A DNA stretch of 64,000 nucleotides from Megascapheus bottae (GCA_024803745.1 JANJXV010000194.1:1240001-1304000), one strand, 5' to 3'; shown: positions 22,870 through 34,174, counted from the stretch's first letter. Notes: a model not told the origin generated them from the sequence alone. Made by a program: numbers and translations.

Positions 22870-23215
22870 GGAAGTCATCATGCTGGCTCACAATTTAATT
22901 TTAGCTACGTAGGATGCTCAGGGTTTAGGATCACAGGTCAAAGCCAACCAGGGCCCTACAGTGTGTGAGATCAAACTCTGTGAACATACAATGACTGTAA
23001 GAGGAATCTCACTGCCTGGGAATGTAGCCTAATGGTAGAGTGCTCACCTAGAATGCATGAAGACCTAGGTTCTATTCACCGGTACCGCATACTCAGAATA
23101 AAAGCTAGAAGTGGCGCTGTGTCTCAAGAGGCAGAGCACTCACCTTGGGCAAGCGAGTCCAATGAAAATGTCTAGGCCCTGAGTCCAAGCCGTAGGACTG
23201 GCAAAAAGAAAAAAA
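22870..23215 (+). mobile_element. B1-like fragment followed by IDL-Geo-like SINE
   Basis: A degraded B1-like head, then 'gtagcctaatggtagagtgc', 'gaagtggcgctgtgtctcaa' and an A-rich tail. Confidence 0.82.
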
Positions 23216-23324
23216 AAGACCAATCTTACTTAAGTAACAAGGAATGTACCCTATATTTATACAGACTGAAAAATTCATTAAGAAATTAGAAAATATGTAT
23301 AAAGTGCATAATTTCTTTTGTGTG

Positions 23325-23845
23325 TTGGCACTGGGTCTTCAACTGAGTGCTTCAGCTCTATCCCTGACCTTTTCTGCTCAAGGCTAGCACTGTACCAATG
23401 CAGCCCCAAATCAACTATCTTCAATTGAGATATAAGCGATGAATATTTCAGGGTGCTTCATGAAAAACATTTTTATAAATTGAAACTTTCAACACAGTCT
23501 TATTTTAGTATGAATGTTGAGATGGGAAGAGACAGAAAAAGTGAAATGTTTCCTGATCCCCATAGAGAAGAGACTCAGCAGAACCACTGTGGTCTGCAGG
23601 CTTCTTTGTGAGTTTTGTTTGCTTGTTTGATTTTTGTCAATTGTGGGGCTTGAAAGCTGGGCCTGGGCACTGTCCCTGAGCTCTTCAGCTCAAGGCTAGT
23701 GCTTTAATCTGTGAGCCACAGTGCCACTTCTGGTTTTTCTGGCAGGTAACTGGGTACTTTGGCTGGCTTTAAACTTTGATTCTCAGATCTTAGCCTCCTG
23801 AGTAGCTAAGATTATAGGTGTGAGGTACCATCACCAGGCTGCTGC
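23325..23845 (-). mobile_element. SINE fragment followed by composite SINE
   Basis: 23325-23460 is a degraded right monomer. 23625-23845 is a clear composite ('gagctcttcagctcaaggct', 'gtagctaagattataggtgt'). Confidence 0.78.
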
Positions 23846-24189
23846 TCTGTTACTATGCAGGTTCTGGATCAAGAACTTCAAGTTCTTACTTCAATTTTTT
23901 CTTCTCTTGCCTGATACTCTGCCATTTCAACGAAGCCCCAGTTCCTGGTCTTTGTTGGTTAATGAGAGATAGTATGATTTTCTAATATACAGAGCAACGA
24001 TTATAAAACCCAGCATTTTACTTACTCGAATAAATTAAGAGACAGGACCTAGTGTGATGGAAAACAAAATTTTTTTTCAAGTTGCTATCCTGTTCTAATG
24101 CATAAGTCTGGCTATTTTGCTTACACACAAATATGTATTTTACCACTTTCCACTCTATTATTGCTTAGCTTAAAACCACCACTGCCATT

Positions 24190-24740
24190 TCATAGATTTT
24201 GTTGTTGTTGTTTGTGGTGCTTGAACTCTGTGCCTGGGCTGTTCCTCAGATCTTCAGTTCAATGCCAGTGCTCTACTACTTTTGATTTGGCCAGTCCTGG
24301 CCTTGAACTAAGGGACTGAGCACTGTCCTTATATTTTCTCAAGGCTAGGGCTCTACCACTTCAGCCTCAGCACCACTTCCAGCATTTTTCTATGTATGTG
24401 ATATTGAGGAATTGAACCCAGGACTTCGTGCATGCTAGGCAAGCACTCTACCACTAGTCCAAACTGCCAGCCCAAAATTATTCATCATTACTATTAGCAA
24501 TCTTCTTTTTTTATTATTGATTCGTCATGGTGCTTGGACTTTGGGCCTGGACTGTCCCTGACCTCTTCAGCTCAAGGCTAGCGCTCTTCCTCTACAGCTC
24601 CATTTTTGGTTTCTGGTGGTTAATTGGTGATGTAAGTCTCACAAACATATGTGTCCAGGCTGGCTTTGGGCTTTGAACCAAGATCCTCCAATCTCAGCCT
24701 CCATAGTAGGTAGAATTACACGCTTCAGCCAGCAGTGCCT
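24190..24740 (-). mobile_element. Cluster of three SINEs
   Basis: A right-monomer fragment, an IDL-Geo-like dimer (24285-24475, 'gcatgctaggcaagcactct') and a composite (24515-24740). Confidence 0.82.
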
Positions 24741-24750
24741 GACAGTTTGA

Positions 24751-24787
24751 TGTCTCTGTCTCTGTCTCTCTGTCTCTGTCGGTCTGC

Positions 24788-24819
<32 letters not shown>

Positions 24820-24850
24820 CTCTCTCTCTCTGTCTCTCTGTCTCTCTCTG

Positions 24851-24917
<67 letters not shown>
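24751..24917. repeat. (CT)n / (TCTG)n microsatellite (copy 1)
   Basis: Long CT tract with TCTG variants next to the tail of the minus-strand SINE at 24918. Its copy 2 counterpart would lie beyond the window. Confidence 0.95.
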
Positions 24918-24920
<3 letters not shown>

Positions 24921-25600
24921 TTGTAAGACTTTAATTGTGCACCTGGGCAGTGTCCCTGGGCTCTTCAGCTCAAGGCTACAACCTTAAACACCTTGAGCCA
25001 CAGTGTCACTTCTGGTTTTCTGGTGCTTAAGTGGAAGTAACAGTTTCATGCACTTTAGTGTCTGGCCTGGCTTTGAACTGTGATCCTCAGAACCCACCCT
25101 TCTGAGATCATTTCCAGCTTTCTTTTTTTGGTGTAAGTGGTACAGAGTAATTGAACACAGGGCTTTGTGCATACTAGGCAAGCAAACTACCACTAGTGTG
25201 CACTCCAGCCTTAGATAAGGGCTTTCTTTTTCTTTTTCTTTTTTTCACTCATGGGGCTTGAACTCTGGGCCTGGATGTTTACTTTAAGCTCTTCAGCTCA
25301 AGGCAAGAGCTCTACCACTTGAGGCACATTGTCATTTTGAATTTTCTGGATTATTTGGAAATAAGATTCTCACAGATTTTTATGCCTGGGCCGTCTTTGA
25401 ACCTCGATCCTCCAGGGTAGCTAGGATTACCAGGGTGAGCCACCAGTCATGGGCATTAAATTATTATTTTTTGCATGTCCTATGGCTTCAACTCATGGCC
25501 AGAGCACTGTCCTAGGGCTTGCTCAAGGATAGCACTTTACTTCAGCCAGCCAACTCCCGGTCCAAATAGGCCACTCTTGAAGCTAGAATTACAGAGATCT
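24918..25600 (-). mobile_element. Cluster of SINEs
   Basis: 24918-25210 is a composite with an ID-like end ('catactaggcaagcaaacta'). 25215-25455 is a composite. 25460-25600 is a degraded copy. All antisense and packed end to end. Confidence 0.78.
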
Positions 25601-25714
25601 GCCATAATACTGGCATGTCGTTATCTAAGTATATAATTTTTCTTCTATTTTTGATGGCTTTTCCTTAGTGTACATATTTCCTACATATTTTATGGAAAAC
25701 TTCCTTCCCACTGG

Positions 25715-25915
25715 GGCCATAAGTTAAGCCTAGTGGAAGAGTTCTTGCCGAGCATGAATGAAGACCCAAGTTCAATTCCTCAGCACAACATAGATAAAAA
25801 AATATAAAAGTGGTGCTGTGGCACATGTGATAGAACTTGCGCCTTAAGAATAAACAAAAACAAAAACAAGGATCGTGCTCAGGTCCTGAGTCTAAGCCCA
25901 GTACTGGCAAAAAAA
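25715..25915 (+). mobile_element. IDL-Geo-like dimeric SINE
   Basis: 'cctagtggaagagttcttgc', 'ttcctcagcacaacatagat', 'agtggtgctgtggcacatgt', A-tail. Confidence 0.82.
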
Positions 25916-25954
25916 AATTCTGCCCAAACTAGACATTTAAACTCATTGTACTTT

Positions 25955-26100
25955 TCAAAAAATTTGTTGTCAAGGTGATATACAAAGAGATTGCTGTTAC
26001 ATATGTAATGAGTACATTTCTTGTAAACACTGTTACCCCGTTACCCCTTTTCTTTTTCCCTTCCCCCCAAGTCATAAATTTCATTTACAACAAATATTTA
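25955..26100 (-). mobile_element. Possible L1 3'UTR fragment
   Basis: 'ttgtcaaggtgatatacaaa', 'ttgctgttacatatgtaatg' and a following C/T-rich block match the 19.33-kb fragment in layout. Family assignment is tentative. Confidence 0.3.
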
Positions 26101-27150
26101 TGTACTTTCATTCCTGAAAAAAATAGTTTAAAATGTGTTCAAATAAATGATGTAGGTTGATATATTTATCAAAATGGATTACTTGAACTCTAAAATAAAC
26201 ATTCTAGGTAATTTTTCTCATAAAATTGTAGTAATGCTATAAAAATAATAAAAAAGGAATTTTAGTTATTAATTTCTTATGTTTTACCTTTAACATTATT
26301 ACACTAAGCATACTGTTTATGCTATTAATACAGACAGCATGAAATATGATTATGTAAAAAAATTAAATGATTAAAAATAGTAAGGTTGGGGGCCAGTAGT
26401 TTGGCTTGGTGGCACACACTCTGGACTGGCAAAAAAGAAGTAGGGTTAGATAAAACAGATTTATTTCCAAATGTGTGGAAAATGGTATGATTTCTTGTTT
26501 CGCTAGTCCTGGGGCTTGAACTGAGGGACCAGGAACTGTCCTTGGCCACATTTGTTCAAGGGTGGCACTCTGACACCTGAGCCACAGTGCCCCATCTGCT
26601 TTTTCTGTGTATGCAGTGCCAAGGAATTGAATCAAGGTCTTCTTGTATACTAGGCGAGCACTCTACAACTAGGCCACATTCAAAGCCAAAGTAGATTTTT
26701 GATGCTATTGTGGAGTTTTAATTTTCTTAAATATTTGTACAAAGCACAATGGATATATAAACAGACTTGAACTCACAGAACAGAGTCCCACATAATATTA
26801 CAGTTACTCTGGCACTTCTCCCGATTGACAAAACACATTTCCAGGCATCTGCTCTGTCCTTAAGCTTTGGTAGCTGACTTGTCTTTCCATGGAGGCCTGG
26901 CCTGGATTCCTGGTGATTCCATGCATTTCATAGTTCCCTGTATATCCAGTAAGGTTGTCTTCTATGGGACCAGACCTGTCTGGTTTTTGGCCCACCCAGG
27001 ACCTATGTGTCTGAGGTCTCACATTATAAGTGGAAAATAAAACACAGTATAATAAGCACTGAAGAACTGCACACCATAATATTAACAATGAGAGTTTAAT
27101 AGTTAGCAAAGTAAATACAATGAATACTTGACAAGAATCATGAGAGCAAG
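26101..27150. other. AT-rich unassigned stretch with one SINE
   Basis: Apart from the SINE at 26495-26690 nothing is recognised. A RasGEF domain for the RalGDS-like pseudogene was sought here on the minus strand and not found. Confidence 0.45.
26495..26690 (-). mobile_element. IDL-Geo-like dimeric SINE
   Basis: 'ctagtcctggggcttgaact', then 'actaggcgagcactctacaa'. Unique part of copy 1. Confidence 0.84.
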
Positions 27151-27660
27151 TTAAAGAGATGTCTTTTTAGGAAGGGGACAGGGAAGCTCTAAATCCAGAC
27201 TGGCCTCCAAGTTGCCTTCAGACAGTAATTCTACTTCAGAGTCCTCAGAAGGGTCTCCTTCCTCATGAGAAACAGAATGTCCTTCCTGAGTTAAGAGGGG
27301 GATGGATTCTGGTTTGTCGAATGGAGATTGAGTCTCTTTTAGTGAGATGGATGGGTCTGGATATTCTGTGAGGATGGATTCATTTTCCTCCAATGAATCC
27401 AGTATTGAGAGTACACTTGCTGCTTCCCATGGGGACGTTTTCCATGAGCCCAGCGTGTGCCCCTTCAGCTTGCACAAGAAGTGGAGTGTTACTCTGACTC
27501 AGATGGACTGACTCTGGGTAGAGTGTGAAAGGAAAAGGAAGGAAATCTGGCTGCTCTTTTTCTTCCTCCATAGTATCTGCAGGTTCAACTGTGTCACACA
27601 TGGGGTTCAGAGCAAAAGGTATATCCACAGGACTCTAAACCTGTTTGGTAATTTCTACAG
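27151..27660 (-). pseudogene. Acidic, Ser/Pro-rich coding-like segment, possibly the RalGDS-like linker
   Basis: Two long overlapping minus-strand frames join at one shift near 27415. The first carries TMEEEKEQPDFLPFPF and then SNTPLLVQAEGAH. The second carries SILDSLEENESILTEYPD and then EEGDPSEDSEVELLSEG, ending CPLPKKTSL. Composition (Glu, Ser, Pro, Leu) and lack of SINE or L1 similarity suggest real but broken coding sequence. It lies downstream of the two REM exons on the same strand, where RalGDS proteins have a Pro/Glu-rich linker before the RasGEF domain. Assignment to the same pseudogene is inference from position; I do not recognise the sequence itself. Confidence 0.35.
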
Positions 27661-28093
27661 AAGGCCCATGGTTTCTGGAGTGCAGTGATGATTCTCAGTC
27701 TCCATCAGTCACCAGCTCCATTGGTGGGTTTTTCATCCGGAGTTCAGGATAAGCTCTTCCACGATGACCCAAGCCTAAGAATGGAAATAGGTACAGAGTG
27801 GACAGAGTGGACTCTGCAAGTTGAAGTGTCACTCAACTTCCATGAGGATCTAATGGAGGAACCTGTAGAACTGGAGTTTGGTCTGAACACTGAGGAGGTG
27901 TAGGGTCTTTCTAATGAGTGCTTATTCCCGAGTCCTTTCAGAGGACAGACATTACCTGGCTGACACCAGCCATAAAGGGCATTTTGCCAAGCTCTGTAGA
28001 AGTAAGGGCCAACCAATATCTAGACCACATGGGCTTCCTACTCACAGGTTCTGAGGCACCCACACCAGGACTTCTACTTTTTCTTGGTCTTAC

Positions 28094-28368
28094 TGGTCGC
28101 ACATTCCTCCAGCTGGTCAAAAAGTATGTGTTTAGAAGAGCAGGTCCAAAGCCGGCATGTGGAGCCTCATATAGAGCTTGAGTTGTGTCAGGGTGTGGCA
28201 GTTCTTGAACTCGTAGAAATCACTGGGGTAGAAGTCCATTCACATCGTATAGATGGAACACATGATGCTGTGGGCACATTCGGTACAAGGAAAGTGAGAG
28301 CCCTCTCTCTCCATCCTGAGCCTTTTACCAAAGCTGCTTTCTTGCAGGACTCTAATGCTGTATCTGTC
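28094..28368 (-). pseudogene. RalGDS-like pseudogene, REM-domain exon 2
   Basis: This 275-bp segment lies between acceptor CATCTCTGCAG and donor GTAAGA. In one frame it reads CSIYTM, stop, MDFYPSDFYEFKNCHT, then LKLYMRLHMPALDL. After a one-base shift it continues as SKHILFDQLEECAT. This tracks the RalGDS pattern SSILGTWLDQY...DF...LK.L..Y..LNMP.SDLE.RA..LL.QLE. The stop at 28242-28240 sits exactly where the family has Trp (TGG to TGA). Order, strand and spacing fit the REM exon at 29.2 kb. A catalytic CDC25/RasGEF domain would be expected downstream, but I did not find one above 24 kb. Confidence 0.75.
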
Positions 28369-28559
28369 CTGCAGAGATGTGCACTTATGTGCTGGGAGGG
28401 GGGTAAGAGACACTCGAGAACAGGATGATTTTTACACCCCACTTCCAGAAGCTTCTGAGAGAGGCCTCTATGCATCTGTCCAAAGTAAACGCACCTTAAA
28501 TTAACTAAGTAAATGCTCTAAATAAATCAATAAGTGAATGCTCTAAATAAAGAACTAAA

Positions 28560-28800
28560 TGCTCATTCCTCTAATCTTAGCCACCCAGCAGGCTGAGCTC
28601 TGAAGATCACAGTGGAAAGCCAGTCTAGTCAGTAAAAGTCTAAAGGCACTTGTCTTCAATTAGGCAGCAAAAAGCCAGAACTTGACCTATGACTCAAATG
28701 GTACAGTGCTAATTTTTGAACACCAAAGGAATGGTATTTAGACCTGGGTTCAGGTTCAAGTGGCAGCACTGGACCACACACCAAAATGTAAATGCTTTCA
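28560..28800 (+). mobile_element. B1-like/Geo-like composite SINE
   Basis: 'atcttagccacccagcaggc', 'gtcttcaattaggcagc', 'ggttcaggttcaagtg'; lies between the two REM exons of the RalGDS-like pseudogene. Confidence 0.75.
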
Positions 28801-29217
28801 GGTTCTAACAGGCAAAGCTATCAAAATCCCTCCCTGATGGCTCAAAAGTGATTCAGCCCCCAGCTTTTCCTCTGACGCCAGTATTTCACAGGCCTGCGCC
28901 ATTAGTACTGACACCTCATTTCTTACTGGGAAATGGGATTTCCTAGGATGTCACCTAGGTGAGGGCTGCAGTTGGGAGCCACTTACTCATGCCTGAAATC
29001 CAACTTCTCAGTAAGCACACTGTTGAGACTCCAGTAGCTTGTGAGGGAAATGAAATGGCATAGTGTCCCAGTCATAATGAAGTAGTTTGTGCACTTGTAT
29101 CATGCTTAGCTCCCCTGTGAACACCCCAGTGAACCAAACAGGCTCAGAGAGGAGCCAAGTAATCCAAGGCTTGGCCAGGAGGGGTGAGCAAACCTGGGTT
29201 TGGGGGGGAACACTCAC

Positions 29218-29390
29218 TTTTTCAAGAGAATTTCCAGCAACTACTACATTGTCCTCCACTATTTGAAATTGTGCAGGAAGTTTCCCACATAAAAGAGATC
29301 ACCTTTCTGGTAGGCAGGGATCAGCTTTGTCAGCAGCATCTCCAACAGGCCTTCCTCCAGGATCCATTGGTTACAAGGCTCATTCAGAGT
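29218..29390 (-). pseudogene. RalGDS-like pseudogene, REM-domain exon 1
   Basis: Read on the minus strand this gives LLEMLLTKLIPAYQKGDLFY, then VGNFLHNFK, a stop, WRTM, two stops, and LLEILLKK. It follows the REM (Ras exchanger motif) domain of RalGDS-type Ral exchange factors residue by residue, including the LxPAF-type turn, the GD-YV-FL core and the TTQQVLDLLFKR end. The conserved Gln-Gln pair is TAG TAG, two CAG-to-TAG changes, and another TAG lies five codons earlier. A clean donor (AAAAA/GTGAGTG) ends the exon. The 5' edge is a guess at a CAG. Introns are kept, so this is a decayed gene copy rather than a retrocopy. RalGDS-like genes are, to my knowledge, expanded in rodents. Confidence 0.8.
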
Positions 29391-30144
29391 CTGAGCTGAC
29401 TTACCATCACATTATGTTGGCAAAACAGTGGATATTTCAAACGTAGGAATGGGACCATACTTCACACTGAGGAATTGGAATAGAGTAGATTGGAAATGAC
29501 ACACTCTAATCTCAGTATAGTCACTTGAAAGTACACAAGAAGGTTGTAGTGTGTGGGCAGGATGATGGGTTCAAATAGGTTTCCTCTCAATATACCTCAT
29601 CTGAGTTGCCCTGGAGTTTCCTGGCTTTCTTCCTAGAGAAATGCCTGATATATGGGAATTTTGGCTTGGCACTGGTCCAGAATCTACTTCTTCAAGTGAG
29701 AGATCCATATCTCTCATGCCTGAGATCCGAGCCTCCTGACCGTTGGCAACAGCACAGCAACATCTTTCTTCCTCCTGAGCCACAGGCCAAGGGAGCTGGC
29801 TTGAGCTGGTTGTCACATGCAGTGGCTTGGTTACCAGGGTTCCATATTCTGTTCCATTGTGAGGTAGGTAGGGTCACCTTTCAAGGCCCAATGACCAAAG
29901 CTCCTTGCTCACAGAAGACCTCCCCAAAGACATACTGGAGGCTGAATCTCCCTTCCCACCTCACATATGGATGTAGTAAACAGCACACCTTTTTGTTCAA
30001 ATCCCAAGTCATTAACTAGGCGTAAGTGCTAGCCTGGTCTCAGGCTCAAGGAGCCTTTCTTAGGTAAGATCCAAACTTAACTGTCACTATTCCCCTTAGC
30101 CTTCACAAGACATTTTGCTTCACAGTGCCTTCTCAGCTTGCATT

Positions 30145-30350
30145 TTGCCTCTTGCACATTTTTTTTGCTAGTCCTGGGACTTGACCTCAGAGCCTGACCA
30201 TTGTTCTTAGGCTTTCTTTAGGCTATAGCTTCCCCACCAAGCCACAGCATCACTTCCAGCGTTTTCTATGTATATAGTACTCCAGAATCAAACCAGAGTT
30301 TTTGTGTGGTAGCCAAGCTCTCTACAAATAGATGAAACACCCAGGCCATC
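30145..30350 (-). mobile_element. IDL-Geo-like SINE in arm B
   Basis: Inverted counterpart of 14650-14850. Confidence 0.8.
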
Positions 30351-30589
30351 TTGCACATATTATTCACCTCAATGTACTACGACGTTGTTAGGTTTCTGTA
30401 TCCTAATCTATCTTTCTTCCTGATGAATATCTGTGCTGTCATCTGTAAAAATGCAAGTGGGAAAATCACAGAAGCATTGGTGACATAAAAAAAGTCTTAC
30501 AGACATAGATAAGTGTTCATTCTTTGTAGGAGAAAGGATATTTTGATATGATGATGATGACTATTTATAAATACTTTATCTGGGTTTAG

Positions 30590-30775
30590 AGTTTGGCCCA
30601 GTGGTAGAGTGCTTGCCTAGCATCCATGAAGATCTAGGTTTGAGTCCTTAATATCACACAGATATAAAAATCCATAAGGCAATGTGGCTCAAGTGGCAGA
30701 GGGCTAGACTTGGGAAAAGCCAAGAGCAGTGCTCAGGCCCTGAGTTCAAGCCCCAAGAATGGCAGAAAAAACAAA
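30590..30775 (+). mobile_element. IDL-Geo-like SINE in arm B
   Basis: Inverted counterpart of 14235-14428; 'agtgcttgcctagcatccat' and 'ctgagttcaagccccaag' are well kept. Confidence 0.85.
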
Positions 30776-31034
30776 AGAAAAGAAAAGAAAAGAAATGTGC
30801 TTTTTACAAGTTATTCACTCACAGCATTTGCCTCTGAATTCTTCGCTTCTGCATCTTGTGACTTATCCCTTTCCCTCAATGTAGACAAGAAAAACAGATT
30901 TTATTACTTGCTATCCTGTTGTCAAATCTTTGGATATTAATTCAAAATACAATATTGCCTGAAATATTGTGTGTGTGCATGTGTGTGTATCTACCAATGT
31001 GTGCATGCACACATGTGTACAGGGTTTAGGGCTT

Positions 31035-31400
31035 ACTCATAGGGCCTGTGTGATAACCCTCAGCATCTTTTCCTCAAAGGTATTGGTCTTTCACTTCTAG
31101 CTTATTATAGCTAATTGGAGTTGAGAGATTCACTCAATTTCTTGCCCTGTGCATTGGAACCCAGTGCTGGGTTCTCATATTGTTAATTGTAGCTATAGAG
31201 AAGCCTGAGGTCTGGGGATCCTCGTTAGAATCCAGCCCCTGAAAGAAAGTCACTGATAGAAATCTTTATCTTCAGTTAAGCACGAATAAATAAGGCAAAA
31301 GTGGAACTGTGGCTCAGTTCCTCTTGTAGCAGCCATGAGAAAATTAGTAATTGGCAGCACCTGGTCCCTGAGAGAAATCCTTAGCACCGGTTCAAAAAAA
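31035..31400. mobile_element. Degraded SINE pieces
   Basis: A minus-oriented composite-like stretch (31035-31225), then a plus right-monomer-like stretch ('gtggaactgtggctcagttc'). Confidence 0.45.
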
Positions 31401-32965
31401 GAAAGAAAATAATGAAAAAAATTAAAACTTGCTGAGGAATCCATAAGGATAAACGTGCCTGTGAATAATCTTGTCATTTCCGATTCCCTCAAGAGCTTAG
31501 GTCTCTCTGTATTTTATCAAGTTTTTTTAAAGATATTTACATATTTTCTATCTTTCTTAAACAGAGATAGCCATCCACAAAACACAAACACAAACTCTCA
31601 CACAGTATACCACCCACCCATAAGTGTCTGGCTATGTATATATGTATAGTCATATGTATTGATCTGTCTCTCTATACTAATATATAAATGCATAAACATA
31701 TATATTTAGACAAACAGGAAACATACATAGATAGGTCTCACGCGTTTCCAGATTTTGTGCAAGTCTTCTGAGTGCAACTTATCATTGTATTGTTTGTCAA
31801 GATAGAGTCCCTCTAACTTTTGGCCAGCTTCTTGTCCTTTGATACTTTTTTCTGCCAGTCCTGGGTTTTGAACGCTAGGCCTGGATGCTGTCACTGAGCT
31901 TGAGCTTCTTGCATTCAGTAGTTTATTGCAGATAAGAGTCTCATGGAGTTTCTGTCCTGGGCTGGCTTTGAATTGTGATCCTCAGATCTCAAACTCCTGA
32001 GTAGCTAGGATGACAGTCTTGAGCTACCAGTACCTGGTTCCTTTGCCTCTTTTACCCATTTTTTTTGGCCCCACCACAGCCATGGTATCTACCTTCCTAT
32101 GTTCTCTCCACCTGCCCCCAGACAGGGGTCTGACAGATGCTTTCCACCCACTTATTCATGTCCTCCTCTGTATTGGCTGACAGCTAAGACATGCACTCAC
32201 TTGTCTGGATGCCAAACACAAAGCCATGTGATTGTTTCTCAGTCTGGAACATCCTATCAGATTTATAGCACCACAGAGGGTCCGGTTGATGCTCCTCCAG
32301 GGCTTCTTAAATTGTTCTCATATTAATCCTCAACACGTTTGTCATGACTTGTCCAGCTAATTCATGGACTATACCAGCATTCCCTACAAACTTAGATCCC
32401 AATACCATGAGGACACTCAAGGGTGCATTAGGAGTGTGACCTGCAGGTGGATGTGAGCCTCTCTCACTTGGAAGGGATATCTCCACCACAGGAAATGGAA
32501 TACAAATTTAGAATCTGCTTTCATGAGGTGACAATCTCTGGCAGATGTTCTTATCAAATGTGGCACTGCCAACTTCCAGCTTAAAACATGGGTTGATGAC
32601 CCAGCATAACAGAGAATGTATTCACCCAGGCCCAACACATAGGCTGGGACCCTGAACTTTCAGGTAGCCTTTGGCTTTGAAGGTCATGAGATCTTAGTCT
32701 ACAAATGATGAGCCCCCTCCCGTGAGGCATAGCAAACGGAGCCAAAGTGCAACCCAGTTAAGCACCAGATCAAGCTTCCCTTCTTCAGTAGGGTATGGTT
32801 TGAAAACTGTCCATAGCTTCTGTTTGAAGCCAGACAAGAAAGGAAAGTCCATGAAACTCTCATTTCCAGTTAACTGCCAAGAAAAAGCCAAAGATATAGA
32901 TGAAGCTCAAGAGAGCTAGAGAGCCATCTGAAAAGAATGGTTACACCCTGCAACATCCTCATTAC
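31401..32965. other. Unassigned stretch with one SINE
   Basis: Short frames on both strands between 32.1 and 32.9 kb have gene-like composition but no domain or splice pair I can support. Confidence 0.4.
31845..32040 (-). mobile_element. B1-like/Geo-like composite SINE
   Basis: 'ttctgccagtcctgggtttt', 'gagtagctaggatgacagtc'. Confidence 0.82.
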
Positions 32966-33317
32966 CTGATCTTGAAAACATCTCTGCGTGCATCCCAGCA
33001 TGCAGCCAGCATCTGGGGTTGACAGTGAACCCTGCGCCCATTGGCAATCTGCACTGTGTCTGACATCTGTAATGTGAACCTCATTCTGTTGGGTTTGTGA
33101 AGCGGTGTCAACCCTGCAGAAGGAACCAACTGTTCCCTAAATCCCACTGTCCCCTGGGGCCCCTAGCATTCCCCCATCTGCACCCCTCCTGTGGCTTCTG
33201 ATCCTAGGGAGCCCTCCTGCCCTGTCCAACACTCACATGAATTGCATATTTCTTCTCCTGGGGCACCTTCTCCACAGAGAATACATGACATGCCCACTCT
33301 CCAGGCACGGGGAGATC
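32966..33317 (-). other. Two splice-bounded coding-like segments, unrecognised
   Basis: An 81-bp open segment (33317-33237) has an acceptor ending GGCAG and donor GTGAGT, and reads DLPVPGEWACHVFSVEK, then VPQEKKYAIH. A 148-bp segment (33113-32966) has acceptor CCTTCTGCAG and donor GTAATG. In one frame it reads MRFTLQMSDTVQIANGR, then CQPQMLAACWDARRDVFKI. Their phases do not fit directly: frame 0 from the first exon hits TGA at once in the second. They may be a decayed gene, exons that are not adjacent, or chance. I do not recognise the family. Confidence 0.25.
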
Positions 33318-34174
33318 CTGCCAAAATAGCAAATCAGTGATAAGGACATAAAGTGATGAATAGAATTTTAGATCCTGATGGTAGACAGTCTGCAAAATCC
33401 AAGGGAGAATGGAATTGGAGGGGACCAGGGATCAGGATGTGGGCATGGAGCTTCCCTGCCAAGGGGGTGGGGGAAGTCACAGGCTGGGGGATGCACAGGA
33501 TGATCCATGGGCCCTGTGCAGCTACTGGGTCACCCCCTTCTGCATCTCAGCCTTTGGCTTTGAGCTCTGTGATCGTCAAGATGTGCACAGTCTGTACTCT
33601 GGCTGGCAGAAGAGAGGACCCTGGGAACACAATTGTAGACCCTTTGTGAGTGTAGGAAGGGGTAGGATGGACACCCAGTCCAAGAGGAGCTAAAACTGGA
33701 GTCGAGGGGTGTGCAAGGAGTTGGTGTGAGGGTTGTGGGCAGTCACAGTCACGGCAGAGGTGGCTCTGTCTGTGGGGTGAGTGCCTCCCTGCAGGCACAG
33801 CACTGGACATATCAGAGATCCACATGAAAAGGAAAAGCTCGAAATGTCACTATGGTTCAAATGGTAGAGCATCAACCTTGAGCAAAAGAGCTCAGGGACA
33901 GTACCCAGGACCTGAGTTCAAGCCTCATGACTGTAAAAGAATAAGAACCAGGACTATGAGATGGAACCTGGTACTCTCTTGGTCTAATCAGACACAAGAA
34001 GAGGCCGGGAGAGGCTGTGGAAAAACACAGAGAACATCTTCCCCCAGCTCATCTTGTCCTGCATGCAGGGACAGCCATGTAACTAGGGCTACAGTGAGAT
34101 CATCTTCACCCCTGTGCTGCCATCTGAATTGTAGGCCTCTGTCCTGTCATGGGGTTTCCTGATGGCTGAGCTTG
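33318..34174. other. Unassigned stretch at the end of copy 1
   Basis: A possible plus-strand exon (33551-33647, acceptor CTGCATCTCAG, donor GTGAGTG, reading FGFELCDRQDVHSLYSGW) is seen but not recognised. The rest is unassigned apart from a SINE piece. Confidence 0.3.
33825..33945 (+). mobile_element. Right-monomer SINE fragment
   Basis: 'aaatggtagagcatcaacct', 'gagctcagggacagtaccca', 'ctgagttcaagcctcatg'. Confidence 0.75.

Larger units (their letters stand above)
29537..30899 (-). repeat. Inverted-repeat arm B
   Basis: Reverse-complement partner of 14112-15482 and of 51780-53150, diverged by visible substitutions and short indels throughout. It carries both SINEs of arm A in opposite orientation (30145-30350 and 30590-30775). 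It is not flanked by L1. Confidence 0.88.

Noticed and set aside
23020..23215. tRNA-like sequence with A- and B-box-like parts
   Set aside because: It is the ID-like left monomer of a SINE with an A-rich tail, not a tRNA gene.
29571..29877. Frames in 29.57-30.02 kb resembling those at 15.14-15.47 and 52.81-53.13 kb as a small gene family
   Set aside because: They coincide with the inverted-repeat arms; the frames differ in length and are interrupted differently, so shared DNA explains them.
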